Source: CAVYXK01 sp963708245
GTDB lineage: Bacteria > Pseudomonadota > Alphaproteobacteria > Acetobacterales > Acetobacteraceae
DNA length: 64,000 nucleotides
Direction: 5' to 3'
Assembly (NCBI GenBank): GCA_963708245.1
Contig: OY970201.1
Coordinates: 2,728,001 to 2,792,000 of the forward strand
The stretch's first letter is position 1; every line of letters starts with the position of its first letter. The translations under genes were made by a program, and so were the position numbers. Shown here in pieces: positions 52,157 to 61,513 of the stretch. The notes beneath the pieces are model-generated. The model saw nothing but the letters and a program-made list of their open reading frames with translations, did not search any database and was not told the origin of the DNA.

Positions 52157-53232
52157 GCCGCACTCCCGGCAACGACGCCGAGCCGCTCGCCGGCGTAGCG
52201 CGCGGCGCGAACCGCTTCCCACCAGGTACGGTTCGCCAGATACCAGTCGATGGTGTGCGAAAGCCCGGTTTCGAAATTGTGCGATGCCCTCCAGCCGAGC
52301 ACGGCCTCGCTGCGGCTCGGGTCGATCTCGTAGCGGAAATCATGGCCGGGACGGTCGGCGACGAATCGGATCAGCCGCTCGCGCGGTCCGGCGGGATCCG
52401 GACAGCGCCGGTCGAGCTCGGCGCAGATGGCGCGGACCACGTCGAGGTTGCTGCGCGGCTGGCGCGCGCCAATAGCGTACGTGGCGCCGGGTTCACCTCG
52501 CTCCAGCACGCATGCCAGTGCCACCGCGTGGTCTCCCACATGCAGCCAGTCGCGTCGGTGGGAGCCGTCGCCGTAGACCGGCAGCGTCTTGCCTTCCAGC
52601 GCATTCAAGGCGACGAGCGGGATTAGTTTCTCGGGGAACTGCCAGGGGCCATAGTTGTTGCATGTGTTGCTGACCATGGTTGGTAGCCCGTAGGTGTGAA
52701 ACCAGGCGCGCACCAGATGGTCGGAGCCAGCCTTGCTGGCGGAATAGGGGCTGCGCGGGTCATAGGCGGTGGTCTCGGTGAACGCCGCGTCGTCGGGCGC
52801 CAGCGCGCCGAACACCTCGTCGGTCGAGACGTGATGGAAGCGGAACGCGTCGCGGCGGCGGCGCGGAAGCCCAGCGTAGTAGTGCCGCGCCGCCTCCAGC
52901 AAGGCGAATGTGCCGACGATGTTGGTGCGGATGAAGTCAGCCGGGCCGTCGATCGAGCGATCGACATGGCTTTCTGCGGCCAGGTGCATCACCGCGTCCG
53001 GCTGATAGAGCGTGAACACCTCGCGCATTGCCGCAGCATCAGCGACGTCGGCACGAACCAGGACATGGCGCCGGTGGTGCGCGGCCTCCTCCAGCGCGTC
53101 CTCGGAGGCCGCATAGGTGAGCTTGTCCACGTTGACGATCGCGCAGTCGGTCCGGCGAAGCAGGTGCCGGACGACCGCCGAGCCGATGAAGCCGCACCCG
53201 CCAGTCAACAGCACGGTCTTCGTCATCGGCAA
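52153..53232 (-). CDS. rmlB: dTDP-glucose 4,6-dehydratase
   Basis: 359 residues. NAD-binding GGCGFIGSAVVRHLL, then AAESHVDRSIDGP, HVSTDEVFGAL (catalytic Asp/Glu), and YSASKAGSDHLVRAW (Tyr-x3-Lys). Second step of dTDP-rhamnose synthesis. First gene of the rml operon, divergent from the marR-emrAB operon. The start may be the second Met (53226). Confidence 0.95.
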   Translation of the reverse strand: MPMTKTVLLTGGCGFIGSAVVRHLLRRTDCAIVNVDKLTYAASEDALEEAAHHRRHVLVRADVADAAAMREVFTLYQPDAVMHLAAESHVDRSIDGPADFIRTNIVGTFALLEAARHYYAGLPRRRRDAFRFHHVSTDEVFGALAPDDAAFTETTAYDPRSPYSASKAGSDHLVRAWFHTYGLPTMVSNTCNNYGPWQFPEKLIPLVALNALEGKTLPVYGDGSHRRDWLHVGDHAVALACVLERGEPGATYAIGARQPRSNLDVVRAICAELDRRCPDPAGPRERLIRFVADRPGHDFRYEIDPSRSEAVLGWRASHNFETGLSHTIDWYLANRTWWEAVRAARYAGERLGVVAGSAA

Positions 53233-53317
53233 GATCGTTCCTCGCGATTGCCTCGGGTGGACCCTCGTTTAGGCCATGCCTCGCGCCGGGCGGTCAACGA
53301 TATTTCGGCTGGGCCCA

Positions 53318-53355
53318 CCCCCTCCCCTGCGGCCCCTTCCCGCAAGGGGAGGGGG
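53318..53355. repeat. palindromic intergenic repeat
   Basis: CCCCCTCCCCTGCGG (53318-53332) pairs with CCGCAAGGGGAGGGGG (53340-53355), leaving one bulged base and a 7-nt loop. This is the CCCTCCCC-type extragenic palindrome common in GC-rich proteobacteria. A related element lies inside emrB. Confidence 0.6.
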
Positions 53356-53393
53356 AGTTGCTTCTGACGCATAGGTTTCGCTCTGGCGCGCTT

Positions 53394-53413
53394 ATGATAA
53401 CGCTGCTTATCAT
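53394..53413. promoter_or_regulatory. candidate MarR operator, ATGATAA-N6-TTATCAT
   Basis: A perfect 7-bp inverted repeat with a 6-bp spacer, ending 26 bp before the GTG of marR. It includes a TATGAT that could serve as the -10 box of the marR-emrAB promoter. Its size and symmetry fit a MarR dimer site, so autorepression is likely. Confidence 0.6.
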
Positions 53414-53439
53414 GTCCGCTGTACCAAAGGAGCCGGGCT

Positions 53440-53913
53440 GTGACCGATTTCCGCCGCGACCTGCTGTTCCTGTTACACGACGTCGCCCGCCTGCTGCGCA
53501 TGGACGCCGACCGGCGCGCCAGCGCCCACGGCATGACGCGCGCCCAGTGGGCGTTGCTGATCTGGCTGGAGCGACAGCCGGGTCTGTCCCAGAAGGAGCT
53601 CGCCGAGCTGCTGGAAGTCGAGCCGATCACCGTGGCGCGGCTGATCGATCGGTTGGAGGCGCGCGGCATGGTCGAGCGGCGGCCCGATCCCCGTGACCGG
53701 CGAATCTGGCGCCTGCATCTCTGCCCGCCAGCCCATCCGATGCTGCGGGAGATCGCCCATCAGCGGGCCGAGATCGTGCGCATGGTGACTGCCGGCATCG
53801 ACCCTGGGACCCAGGAGGCGATGACGGAAGCCCTGATCGGCATGAAGGCCACGTTGACGGCCCGCCGCGTTGAACCCGAGCCCGTCGACGCGCTGGCGGA
53901 GGAGGTCTCCTGA
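53440..53913 (+). CDS. MarR family transcriptional regulator
   Basis: 157 residues, GTG start with AAAGGAG 8 bp upstream. Winged helix: MTRAQWALLIWLERQPGLSQKELAELL (recognition region), ITVARLIDRLEARGMVERRPDPRDRRIWRL (wing with DxRxxR). First gene of marR-emrA-emrB; the stop overlaps the emrA start by 1 bp. It probably represses the efflux operon and releases it on binding a small aromatic or toxic compound. Confidence 0.9.
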   Translation: MTDFRRDLLFLLHDVARLLRMDADRRASAHGMTRAQWALLIWLERQPGLSQKELAELLEVEPITVARLIDRLEARGMVERRPDPRDRRIWRLHLCPPAHPMLREIAHQRAEIVRMVTAGIDPGTQEAMTEALIGMKATLTARRVEPEPVDALAEEVS

Positions 53914-55016
53914 TGTCGCAGACTGCCAGGGTTGGAGCTCCCGGCGTTGGCGCGCCGGGCGTCGTCGATCGACCGCGCCGGGCAGGGATCAGCCGCCACG
54001 CGCTGGGACCCATACTGATGATCGTCGGAATCGTCGCAGTGGGCGCCGGTTCGCTGACCTTTTGGCTGCATGGCGGGCGCTACGTCTCGGTCGATGACTC
54101 TTATGTCCGCGCCGCCAAAGAGGCGCTCTCGACCGACGTCGCCGGCATTGTCGCCGAGGTGCCGGTGAAGGACGGCCAGCAGGTCAAGCAGGGGCAGGTG
54201 CTGCTACGCCTCGATCCGCGCCAGTTCGAGATCGCACTTGCCGGCGCCAAGGCTGACCTCGCACAGATCGCGCTGATGCTGCGGGCGATGCAGCAGGACT
54301 ATCACCGGATGCTGACCGATATCGAGGTGAGGCAGGCGCAGGTCCAGTCCGACCAGGCGAACTTCGATCGCTTCGCCACTCTGGTCAAAGGCGGCGGAGT
54401 CACCCGGGCGGAGTACGACAACGCCCGGTTTGCGCTGTTGGCCGACCAGCACGCCGTCGAGTCGCTGAAGCAGCAGGCCGTGGTGCAGCTCGCCAAACTC
54501 GACGGCAGCGCCGACACGCCGGTTGAGCAGCTCCCGCAATATCTCGCGGCCCAGGCCAAAGTCGATGAGGCGCAGCGCGAGCTCGACCATACTGTCATAC
54601 GTGCGCCGTTCGCGGGTACCGTGACCGACGTCGATAGCGTGCAACCCGGCATGTATCTCGCGGCATCGACCGCGGCGTTTGGGTTGGTGTCCTCGGAACG
54701 CATCTGGGTCGAGGCAGACCCGAAGGAGACCGAGCTGACCTGGGTCAAGCCGGGCGATCATGTCGATGTCACGGTCGATACCTATCCCGGCCGAACCTGG
54801 TCCGGCGTGGTGGAGAGCATCATGCCCAATTCAGGCTCGGAGTTCTCCGTGCTTCCGGCGCAGAACACGTCGGGCAACTGGGTGAAGGTCGTGCAACGGA
54901 TTCCCGTGCGGATACGCGTCGATCGCCATTCGGGCGACCCGGAACTGCGGACGGGGATGAGCGTCGAGGCGAGCATCGATACCGGACACACCAGGTCGCT
55001 CGCAGACCTGTTTTGA
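53913..55016 (+). CDS. emrA: HlyD/EmrA family efflux adaptor
   Basis: 367 residues. One N-terminal membrane helix (GPILMIVGIVAVGAGSLTFWL), then the periplasmic adaptor: first lipoyl half (VAGIVAEVPVKDGQQVKQGQVLLRLD), a coiled-coil hairpin (about 95-200), second lipoyl half (VIRAPFAGTVTDVDSVQPGMYL), and the beta-barrel domain (VDVTVDTYPGRTWSGVVESIMP). It connects the inner-membrane pump EmrB to an outer-membrane channel; no TolC-like gene is adjacent. Confidence 0.92.
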   Translation: MSQTARVGAPGVGAPGVVDRPRRAGISRHALGPILMIVGIVAVGAGSLTFWLHGGRYVSVDDSYVRAAKEALSTDVAGIVAEVPVKDGQQVKQGQVLLRLDPRQFEIALAGAKADLAQIALMLRAMQQDYHRMLTDIEVRQAQVQSDQANFDRFATLVKGGGVTRAEYDNARFALLADQHAVESLKQQAVVQLAKLDGSADTPVEQLPQYLAAQAKVDEAQRELDHTVIRAPFAGTVTDVDSVQPGMYLAASTAAFGLVSSERIWVEADPKETELTWVKPGDHVDVTVDTYPGRTWSGVVESIMPNSGSEFSVLPAQNTSGNWVKVVQRIPVRIRVDRHSGDPELRTGMSVEASIDTGHTRSLADLF

Positions 55017-56602
55017 TGCGGCGCCCTCACCCCCAGACCCCTCGAGGCGGGTCCTCCCTCGCGCACAGTGCGGGAGAGGGTGAGGTCCGCCATCGCGGCA
55101 TCATTACGATCTGCACGATGGGCGCCACGCTGATGCAGGCGCTCGACCAGACGATCGCCAACGTCGCGCTGCCGTACATGCAGGGTAGCCTGTCGGCCAG
55201 CTACGACGAGATCACCTGGGTCCTGACGTCGTACATCACCGCTGCTGCGATCATGACGGCCCCGGTGGGCTGGATGGCACAGCGCTTCGGACGCAAGCAA
55301 CTGTTCGTCGGCTGCCTGGTCGGCTTCACAATCACCTCGATGATGTGCGGAGCGGCGACGACGCTGTCGCAGATGGTGCTGTTCCGTATTCTGCAGGGCA
55401 TGTGCGGCGCTGCGCTGGTGCCGCTGTCGCAAGCTACGCTGCTCGACATCTACCCGATCGAGCAGCGCGGCAGCGCCATGGCGATCTGGGGCGTCGGCGT
55501 GATGATCGGCCCGATCCTGGGACCAACGCTGGGCGGCTATCTGACCGAGATCTACAACTGGCGCTGGGTGTTCTATGTCAATCTGCCGTTCGGCATCCTG
55601 GCCACGGCGGGGCTAATCGTATTTATGCCCAACGCCGGAGGCCAGACCAGCCTGCGCTTCGACTGGATCGGCTTCGCGGCCCTTTCGATGGGCATTGGCG
55701 CGTTGCAGCTCATGCTGGATCGCGGCCAGGACCAAGACTGGTTCAGCTCGCGCGAGATCATCACGGAGGCGGTGCTCGCCGCGCTTGGCACCTATCTGTT
55801 CCTTGTTCACCTGCTGTCGGCCAAGCGACCGTTCATCCGTCCGGCGCTGTTCAAGGACCGGAACTTCTCCGCCGGGATCGCGATGATGTTCGCGATGGGC
55901 ACCATTCTGGTGTCCAGCTCGGCGCTGATGGCGCCCTGGCTGCAGGGGCTCGGCAACTATCCAGTGGAGACCGCGGGGCTGGTGATGGCGCCGCGCGGCA
56001 TCGGTACGATGGGCGCCATGATGTTGGCGGGCCGCCTGGCAACGAAAGTTGATCCGCGCAAGATCATGGCGGTCGGCGTCCTGCTGCTCTGCTGGTCGCT
56101 GTGGCAGATGACGCACTGGACCCCGGACGTGTCGCAAGCCACGCTGATCATCGCCATCATCGTGCAGGGGGCGGGGCTCGGCTTCGTGTTCATCCCGCTG
56201 CAGGTGATCGCGTTCGCCACATTGGCGCCCGGGTTGCGCACCGACGGCGCATCGTTGTTCAGCCTGTTTCGCAATATTGGCGCGGCGATTGGGGTGTCGA
56301 TCACCTCCGGGCTGCTCGCGCACAACACGCAGGCTCTGCATGCCGAAATCGGAGCCTATGTTACGCCGTTCAACCGCGCATTGCAGGCGGGGCCGGTGAA
56401 GCACCTGCTAGATCCCGCCAGCGCCCACGGCGCCGCGTTGTTGGATCGCATGGTCAACCAGCAGGCGCAGATCATCGCGTATATGGACGACTACAAGCTG
56501 ATGATCTTCACCACCCTGCCTGCCCTGCTGCTACTGCTGCTGATGCGTCGCCCGCGCGCAGCCGTTGCGGCGGGTGGCGATGCGCACGCGGCAATGGACT
56601 GA
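55016..56602 (+). CDS. emrB: DHA2-family multidrug efflux MFS transporter
   Basis: About 528 residues with 14 hydrophobic segments, as in EmrB. The ATG at 55016 overlaps the emrA stop (TGATG). Motifs: QALDQTIANVALPYMQG (helix 1), GWMAQRFGRKQLF (loop 2-3), GVMIGPILGPTLGGYLTEIYNWRWVF (motif C, antiporter). Residues 3-25 are encoded by a palindromic repeat (55024-55085), so the cytoplasmic N-terminus has been replaced or extended. It exports hydrophobic drugs by proton antiport with EmrA. Confidence 0.93.
   Translation: MRRPHPQTPRGGSSLAHSAGEGEVRHRGIITICTMGATLMQALDQTIANVALPYMQGSLSASYDEITWVLTSYITAAAIMTAPVGWMAQRFGRKQLFVGCLVGFTITSMMCGAATTLSQMVLFRILQGMCGAALVPLSQATLLDIYPIEQRGSAMAIWGVGVMIGPILGPTLGGYLTEIYNWRWVFYVNLPFGILATAGLIVFMPNAGGQTSLRFDWIGFAALSMGIGALQLMLDRGQDQDWFSSREIITEAVLAALGTYLFLVHLLSAKRPFIRPALFKDRNFSAGIAMMFAMGTILVSSSALMAPWLQGLGNYPVETAGLVMAPRGIGTMGAMMLAGRLATKVDPRKIMAVGVLLLCWSLWQMTHWTPDVSQATLIIAIIVQGAGLGFVFIPLQVIAFATLAPGLRTDGASLFSLFRNIGAAIGVSITSGLLAHNTQALHAEIGAYVTPFNRALQAGPVKHLLDPASAHGAALLDRMVNQQAQIIAYMDDYKLMIFTTLPALLLLLLMRRPRAAVAAGGDAHAAMD
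55024..55085. repeat. palindromic repeat inside the 5' end of emrB
   Basis: CCCTCACCC at the left and GGGTGAGG at the right pair, with CCTCCCTCGC/GCGGGAGAGG arms inside. The translated peptide PHPQTPRGGSSLAHSAGEGE is the typical read-through of such extragenic elements. The reading frame remains open. Confidence 0.6.
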
Positions 56603-56742
56603 AACCGTCCGCCGGAGGCATCGACAACGCGCGCGCAATGCCTCATTCAGAGCGCACATCTCAACGTTAACTTAATGCTATGAAATAGCCGCGTAAACGG
56701 GCTGGTTGAAGGGCCCGTCATCGCGTCGCGCTCGGCGATGTT

Positions 56743-57687
56743 TCAGGTGGTGCCGGTGATCCGATCGATCTCGGCGAGATCTTCGGTCGTGAGCTGCCAC
56801 GTACCGGCCTTGACGTTCTGCTCGACCTGCTCGGGCCGGGTGGCACCGGCGATCACGCTCGCCACCGGCTTTTGCGCCAGCAGCCAACTGAACGCCAATT
56901 CCAGCATCGTTTTGCCGCGGGCTTCGCAGAACGCCTGCAGCTTCTCGACGACCGGCCAGTTCGCATCGGTCATGTAGCGATCCGCAAGGCGCTTCGTCTT
57001 GGTCAGCCGCGCGCCCTCCGGCATCGGGGCATTGCGGCGGTATTTCCCGGTCAGCAATCCGCTCGCCAGCGGGAAATAGGGCAGCAGGCCGAGGCCATAT
57101 TTATTCGCCGCCGGGACCAGCTCCTTTTCGATCCCACGCACCAGCAGCGAGTATTCGTCCTGGCAAGAGACGAAGGCGTGGAGGTGCTTGGCGCGCGCGG
57201 TCCACTGCGCCTCCACGACCTGCCAGGCCGGCAGGTTGGAGCAGCCGATGTAGCGGACCTTGCCCTGGCGCACGAGATCGTCCAGCGCCTGCAACGTCTC
57301 CGCTATTGGAGTGCGCGGGTCGGGCTGATGGAGCTGATAGAGGTCGATCCAGTCGGTGCGCAGCCGGCGCAAGCTGTCCTCTATCGCCTGCATGATGTAG
57401 CGGCGTGAGGCACCGACCTTCACGCCGGCATCATCCATCGGCAAGCCGAACTTGGTGGCGAGCACGATCTCCTTCCGCTTGTCGCCGAGGATCTGGCCCA
57501 TACAGGTCTCGGAGCCGCCGCGCTCGCCGTACACGTCGGCCGTGTCGAACAAGGTGATGCCGCAGTCGAACGCCTTGTGCATCACCGCCTTCGTCGCCTC
57601 GAAATCGATCCGAGCGCCGAAGTTGTTGCAGCCGAGTCCGATGGCCGAAATGCGAAGGCCGGACGTGCCGAGATTACGAATTTCCAT
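56743..57687 (-). CDS. aldo/keto reductase
   Basis: 314 residues, TIM barrel. Catalytic tetrad: Asp in FDTADVYGERGG (with Tyr of VYG), Lys in IVLATKFG, and His in LYQLHQPDP. NADPH-binding region near SVIAGATRPEQVEQN. It resembles the YghZ/L-glyceraldehyde-3-phosphate or general aldehyde reductase branch; the substrate is unknown. Single gene, convergent with emrB (140 bp between the stops). Confidence 0.9.
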   Translation of the reverse strand: MEIRNLGTSGLRISAIGLGCNNFGARIDFEATKAVMHKAFDCGITLFDTADVYGERGGSETCMGQILGDKRKEIVLATKFGLPMDDAGVKVGASRRYIMQAIEDSLRRLRTDWIDLYQLHQPDPRTPIAETLQALDDLVRQGKVRYIGCSNLPAWQVVEAQWTARAKHLHAFVSCQDEYSLLVRGIEKELVPAANKYGLGLLPYFPLASGLLTGKYRRNAPMPEGARLTKTKRLADRYMTDANWPVVEKLQAFCEARGKTMLELAFSWLLAQKPVASVIAGATRPEQVEQNVKAGTWQLTTEDLAEIDRITGTT

Positions 57688-57736
57688 CTGCCCCTCGGGG
57701 TGCCGATAAGCCGATTAGGAAGATCGCGGAGGTGTC

Positions 57737-58198
57737 TTAGATGAGGGGATCCAGCACAACGACGGGAATCTCGCGCTCCGTTTTCGTTTGATACTCCGCG
57801 TAGGGCGGCCAGAACTCCAGTGCTTTATTCCACAGGCGCGCGCGCTCCTCGCCGGTGGCGGTCCTGGCACGAGCCTTCATCTTCCCGGTCCCGACTTGAA
57901 CTTCGACCTCCGGGTTCGCGAGGATGTTGCGGTACCAGCCTGGGTGCTCGGGCGCCCCACCTTTCGACGCAATGACAAAATAGCTCTCGCCGGTCCTCCC
58001 GTAGAAAAGCGGGAATACGAACTTCTCTCCGGACTTTCGGCCGGTGGTCGTCAACAGCAGTGACGGTACAGTCATCTCCGGCCGGTCCGGTTGGCTCATT
58101 CTGTACAAGTGCCCATCGGTGCCGCCGCTTGAAATGTAGCGCTTCGCGTGCTCCTGCATCCATCCAGGAAGATTCGGAGCGAGCTTGGCCTCGGCCAT
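57737..58198 (-). CDS. DDN/F420-type nitroreductase family protein
   Basis: 153 residues from ATG 58198 (GGAGA 9 bp upstream). Split beta-barrel family features: LLLTTTGRKSGEKFVFPLFYG, YFVIASKGGAPEHPGWYRNILANPEVEVQVG. This is the deazaflavin-dependent nitroreductase family; outside actinobacteria the cofactor may be flavin or heme-like instead. The substrate is unknown. Confidence 0.85.
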   Translation of the reverse strand: MAEAKLAPNLPGWMQEHAKRYISSGGTDGHLYRMSQPDRPEMTVPSLLLTTTGRKSGEKFVFPLFYGRTGESYFVIASKGGAPEHPGWYRNILANPEVEVQVGTGKMKARARTATGEERARLWNKALEFWPPYAEYQTKTEREIPVVVLDPLI

Positions 58199-58588
58199 TC
58201 TTGATTCTCCGTTTGAGCCCTCTGCCGAGTTAACCCTAACTCGCGTCGGGGTGAAAGGTCCGCATACATGTGGTCCGGGCCCCTTGGCTGTCAATCGACG
58301 CGCGAATTTGGCGGAAGTGCCGGTCCGTCTCAGACGGCGGTCGACCCCCGATAAGCTGCCCTCGTCCGAGACGGCAATAAAGGTGCAGAACGGATCAAGT
58401 GCAATGGGATCGTCACTCATATTATGCGATCTTACAGTAAGGCCCTGAAACCCCTTAAGCGGGGATGCATACCGTTTCGGCGGAAGGTGCGTTGCCGCTG
58501 CTTCCGCGGTGGTTGCTGTCTTCGCTTATACCGGGCGCGGCAGGATCTCTTCTGTGCCGGTCGCCGGCATACATCCGCTCGCGACCAT
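58199..58588. other. intergenic between nitroreductase-like gene and rne
   Basis: About 390 bp. A minus-strand frame continues upstream of the nitroreductase start, but without a start site or protein-like composition. The 3' end and possible terminator of rne lie here, but no clear T-tract hairpin was found. Confidence 0.4.
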
Positions 58589-61513
58589 TCAGCGCCGCCA
58601 CCAGCCGCGCTTCTTCTCGACCGGTGGCGTGTCCTCCGCCCCAATCACGATCGGCCGGATGGCCGGTTCGGCCCCGCGATCGTTCGCGGGCGCCGGAGGC
58701 TCTTCAGGCGGAGCAGGTGGCTCGGACGGAGGCGGCTCGTTCACCGGGGGCGGCTCCGGAGACGGCTCGTTCACCGGCACTTCCGGCGCCGAAGACTCCG
58801 CCGCGGGTGCGATGTCGTCGACCGGCTCGATCGCCGGCGGCGGGCCGGCAACAATCGGCAGCGGAGTCACAGCCGCAGCAGGGGCTGGCTTCGCCTGCTC
58901 CTCTGCCAGCTCCAGCGCGTGGAAAATGTCGAAGGTCGGGCTGCCGAACGGATCCGCCGGAGTCGGGCCAGTATATATTGGCGGCAGGTCAGGCTGCTGG
59001 GCGCCGGGTTCGGCAACGGCCGGCAGCTCATCGTCATCCTCGCGCCGCCGGCGCCGACCACCGCGTCGGCCGCGCCGCCGGTCGCGTGGGTCATCTCCGT
59101 CCGCCGCCTCGGCGTGCTCGGGAACCCCCTCGACATGCTCCATCTCGTCGTGTTGGTCACTCTCCGGCCTCGGCTCAACGCCGTTGGCGGCGGTCGCCGG
59201 GGTCGCCGGGGCCTCCTCGCGCCGCCCACCGCGGCGACGGCGACGGCGGCGACGGCGACGGCGCTCGCTCTCCTCCGCCGTCTCGCCTAGCGGCACGCCC
59301 TCCGATGCGCCCCCATTGGGCGCGGCTGTCTCGGCGCCGACCTCCGTCTCTTCGGTGTCCAACTCCTCGTCCTCGTCGGACGTTTCGTCCTCGTCCTCTT
59401 CGGCCTCTGCTTCCTCCAGGTGGCCGGGCCCGGCGGTGATCGCCAAGGGCGCTTCGGACGGCACCTGGGCGCGTAGCCGATCGATGCGGAACTGGGCCGC
59501 GAACAATGTGCCGTCGGCCTCGAACATCACCCGTATCCCGTACCGCTCCTCGATTTCGTTGAGTCGGTCGCGCTTGTGGTTGAAGATATACATCGCGACC
59601 GGCGCGGCGGCGTGCACCAGTATCTCGGCGGCACGACGCTTCGCCGCCTCTTCTTCGATACCGCGCAGCACGTGAATCGCGGCATTCTCCGTGCTGCGGA
59701 CATGGCCGGTGCCGCCGCAGTGCGGGCAAGTGATGAAACTGGTTTCCGCCAAACTCGGCCGCAGCCTCTGACGGCTCATTTCCAACAATCCGAAATGGCT
59801 GATATGGCCAAGCTGGATACGTGCGCGATCAGCCTTCAGCGCCTCTTTCAGCCGCCGCTCGACGATCGAGTTATGCTTCTTCACCTCCATGTCGATAAAA
59901 TCGATGACGATCAGCCCTGCTAGATCGCGTAGACGAAGCTGCCGCGCGACTTCGTCCGCCGCCTCCTGGTTGGTGCGGAGCGCGGTTTCCTCGATCCCAC
60001 GTTCGCGCGTTGAACGACCGGAATTCACGTCGATCGCCACAAGCGCCTCGGCCTGGTTGATCACCAGGTAGCCGCCTGAGCGGAGCTGAACCGTCGGGCT
60101 CAGCATGGCGTCGAGCTGTGCATCGACCTGATAGCGGGCGAACAAGGGCTGCCCCGCTCCGGAGTCGCGCCAGAGTTGCACCTTCTTGACGTGGCTTGGC
60201 ATCAGCATGCGCATGAAGTCGCGCGCCGCCCGCCAGCCGTCTTCGCCATCGACGATGATCTCGTCGATATCGCGCGAATACACATCGCGGATCGCGCGCT
60301 TGATCAGGTTGGCTTCCTCGTAGATCAACGCCGGCGCCACCGAGCGCATGGTGTGCTCGCGGATGTCGTCCCACAGGCGCAGCAGGTACTCGCAGTCGCG
60401 CTTGATCTCCGGCTTCGGGCGGTTGGCGCCGGCGGTGCGTACGATCAGGCCCATGCCGGGCGGCAGGTCGAGTTCGGACATCACCTCCTTGAGCCGGCGG
60501 CGATCGGCGGCCGACGTGATCTTGCGTGAGATACCGCCGCCACGCGGCGAGTTGGGCATCAGCACGCAGTAGCGCCCGGCGAGAGAAATATACGTCGTCA
60601 GCGCCGCCCCTTTTGTGCCGCGCTCTTCCTTCACCACCTGCACTAGCAGAATCTGGCGGCGCCGGATCACCTCCTGGATTCTGTAGTTGCGTAGGAAACG
60701 GTAGGGAATTCGCCGCTCTCGGGATTCCTCCACCACGTCGTGTTCCCCGCCAAGGGTCTCGGGTGGAGGCGATTCGGGGATGCGGTCGAACTCCTCGTCG
60801 TCGGCTGCCTCGCTGTCCGGTTCGGGGGCTTCGGTTGTCTCATTAACGGGAGGGACTGCCTCTCCGTTGGTGTCCGGCGTCGATTCGGAGGACTCGGCCA
60901 GCAGCTCTGCAGTGGCGCCGCTTTCGTCGCCTGTCTCGGTCAGCGCGGGTTCTGGCGACACTTCTGCCGGGGAGTCGTCCGCCTGGATGGGGTCGCTCAC
61001 TCGGATAGGTTCGATCACCAGGGGTTGCGCCAACTCCGCCGCCGCCTCGGCTGGGGTGTGCGGCCGCTCCGCTTCGGTGTCGGGCGCCGGCTCTTCAGTC
61101 GGTTCGGCCGTGCTGCACGACACGTCATCACTGCTGCCTGACGCCTCGTCGCTGCTGTCGGACGAAGACGAAGCCTCCCCCGCGGCTTCGGCATCCCGGT
61201 CCGCGGCTTCTTCTTCGGCGCGTGCCTGCTCGGCTTGCATCTCCAGCAGGCGCTGCCGGTCGGCAACGGGGATCTGGTAGTAGTCCGGATGAATTTCGTC
61301 GAAGGCCAGGAAGCCGTGCCGGTTACCGCCGTATTCGACAAAAGCCGCCTGAAGGCTGGGCTCTACCCGGACGACCTTCGCGAGGTAGATGTTGCCCTTG
61401 AGCTGCCGCTTGGCTGAAGTCTCGACGTCAAAATCTTCGAGCCGGCTACCGTCCAGCACCACTACGCGGGTTTCTTCCGCGTGCGTGGCATCGATGAGCA
61501 TACGCTTGGTCAT
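58589..61513 (-). CDS. rne: ribonuclease E
   Basis: 974 residues. S1 domain begins at about 37 (KGNIYLAKVVRVEPSLQAAFVEYG), is interrupted by an acidic, low-complexity insert (about 95-268), and resumes at YRIQEVIRRRQILLVQVVKEE. The 5' sensor and DNase-I-like parts follow; catalytic Asp residues lie in VAIDVNSGRSTRERG and LIVIDFIDMEVKKHN, and the Zn-link is CPHCGGTGH (about 595). The C-terminal 300 residues are a disordered scaffold with two Arg-rich tracts (RRRRRRRRRRGGRRE near 780, RRRGRRGGRRRRRED near 830) and Pro-rich ends, expected to bind RNA and degradosome partners. Confidence 0.95.
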   Translation of the reverse strand: MTKRMLIDATHAEETRVVVLDGSRLEDFDVETSAKRQLKGNIYLAKVVRVEPSLQAAFVEYGGNRHGFLAFDEIHPDYYQIPVADRQRLLEMQAEQARAEEEAADRDAEAAGEASSSSDSSDEASGSSDDVSCSTAEPTEEPAPDTEAERPHTPAEAAAELAQPLVIEPIRVSDPIQADDSPAEVSPEPALTETGDESGATAELLAESSESTPDTNGEAVPPVNETTEAPEPDSEAADDEEFDRIPESPPPETLGGEHDVVEESRERRIPYRFLRNYRIQEVIRRRQILLVQVVKEERGTKGAALTTYISLAGRYCVLMPNSPRGGGISRKITSAADRRRLKEVMSELDLPPGMGLIVRTAGANRPKPEIKRDCEYLLRLWDDIREHTMRSVAPALIYEEANLIKRAIRDVYSRDIDEIIVDGEDGWRAARDFMRMLMPSHVKKVQLWRDSGAGQPLFARYQVDAQLDAMLSPTVQLRSGGYLVINQAEALVAIDVNSGRSTRERGIEETALRTNQEAADEVARQLRLRDLAGLIVIDFIDMEVKKHNSIVERRLKEALKADRARIQLGHISHFGLLEMSRQRLRPSLAETSFITCPHCGGTGHVRSTENAAIHVLRGIEEEAAKRRAAEILVHAAAPVAMYIFNHKRDRLNEIEERYGIRVMFEADGTLFAAQFRIDRLRAQVPSEAPLAITAGPGHLEEAEAEEDEDETSDEDEELDTEETEVGAETAAPNGGASEGVPLGETAEESERRRRRRRRRRRGGRREEAPATPATAANGVEPRPESDQHDEMEHVEGVPEHAEAADGDDPRDRRRGRRGGRRRRREDDDELPAVAEPGAQQPDLPPIYTGPTPADPFGSPTFDIFHALELAEEQAKPAPAAAVTPLPIVAGPPPAIEPVDDIAPAAESSAPEVPVNEPSPEPPPVNEPPPSEPPAPPEEPPAPANDRGAEPAIRPIVIGAEDTPPVEKKRGWWRR

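Noticed and set aside
59000..59300. Possible short tandem repeats (CGGCGACGG units) as a microsatellite
   Set aside because: They are the coding sequence of the Arg-rich tract of RNase E.
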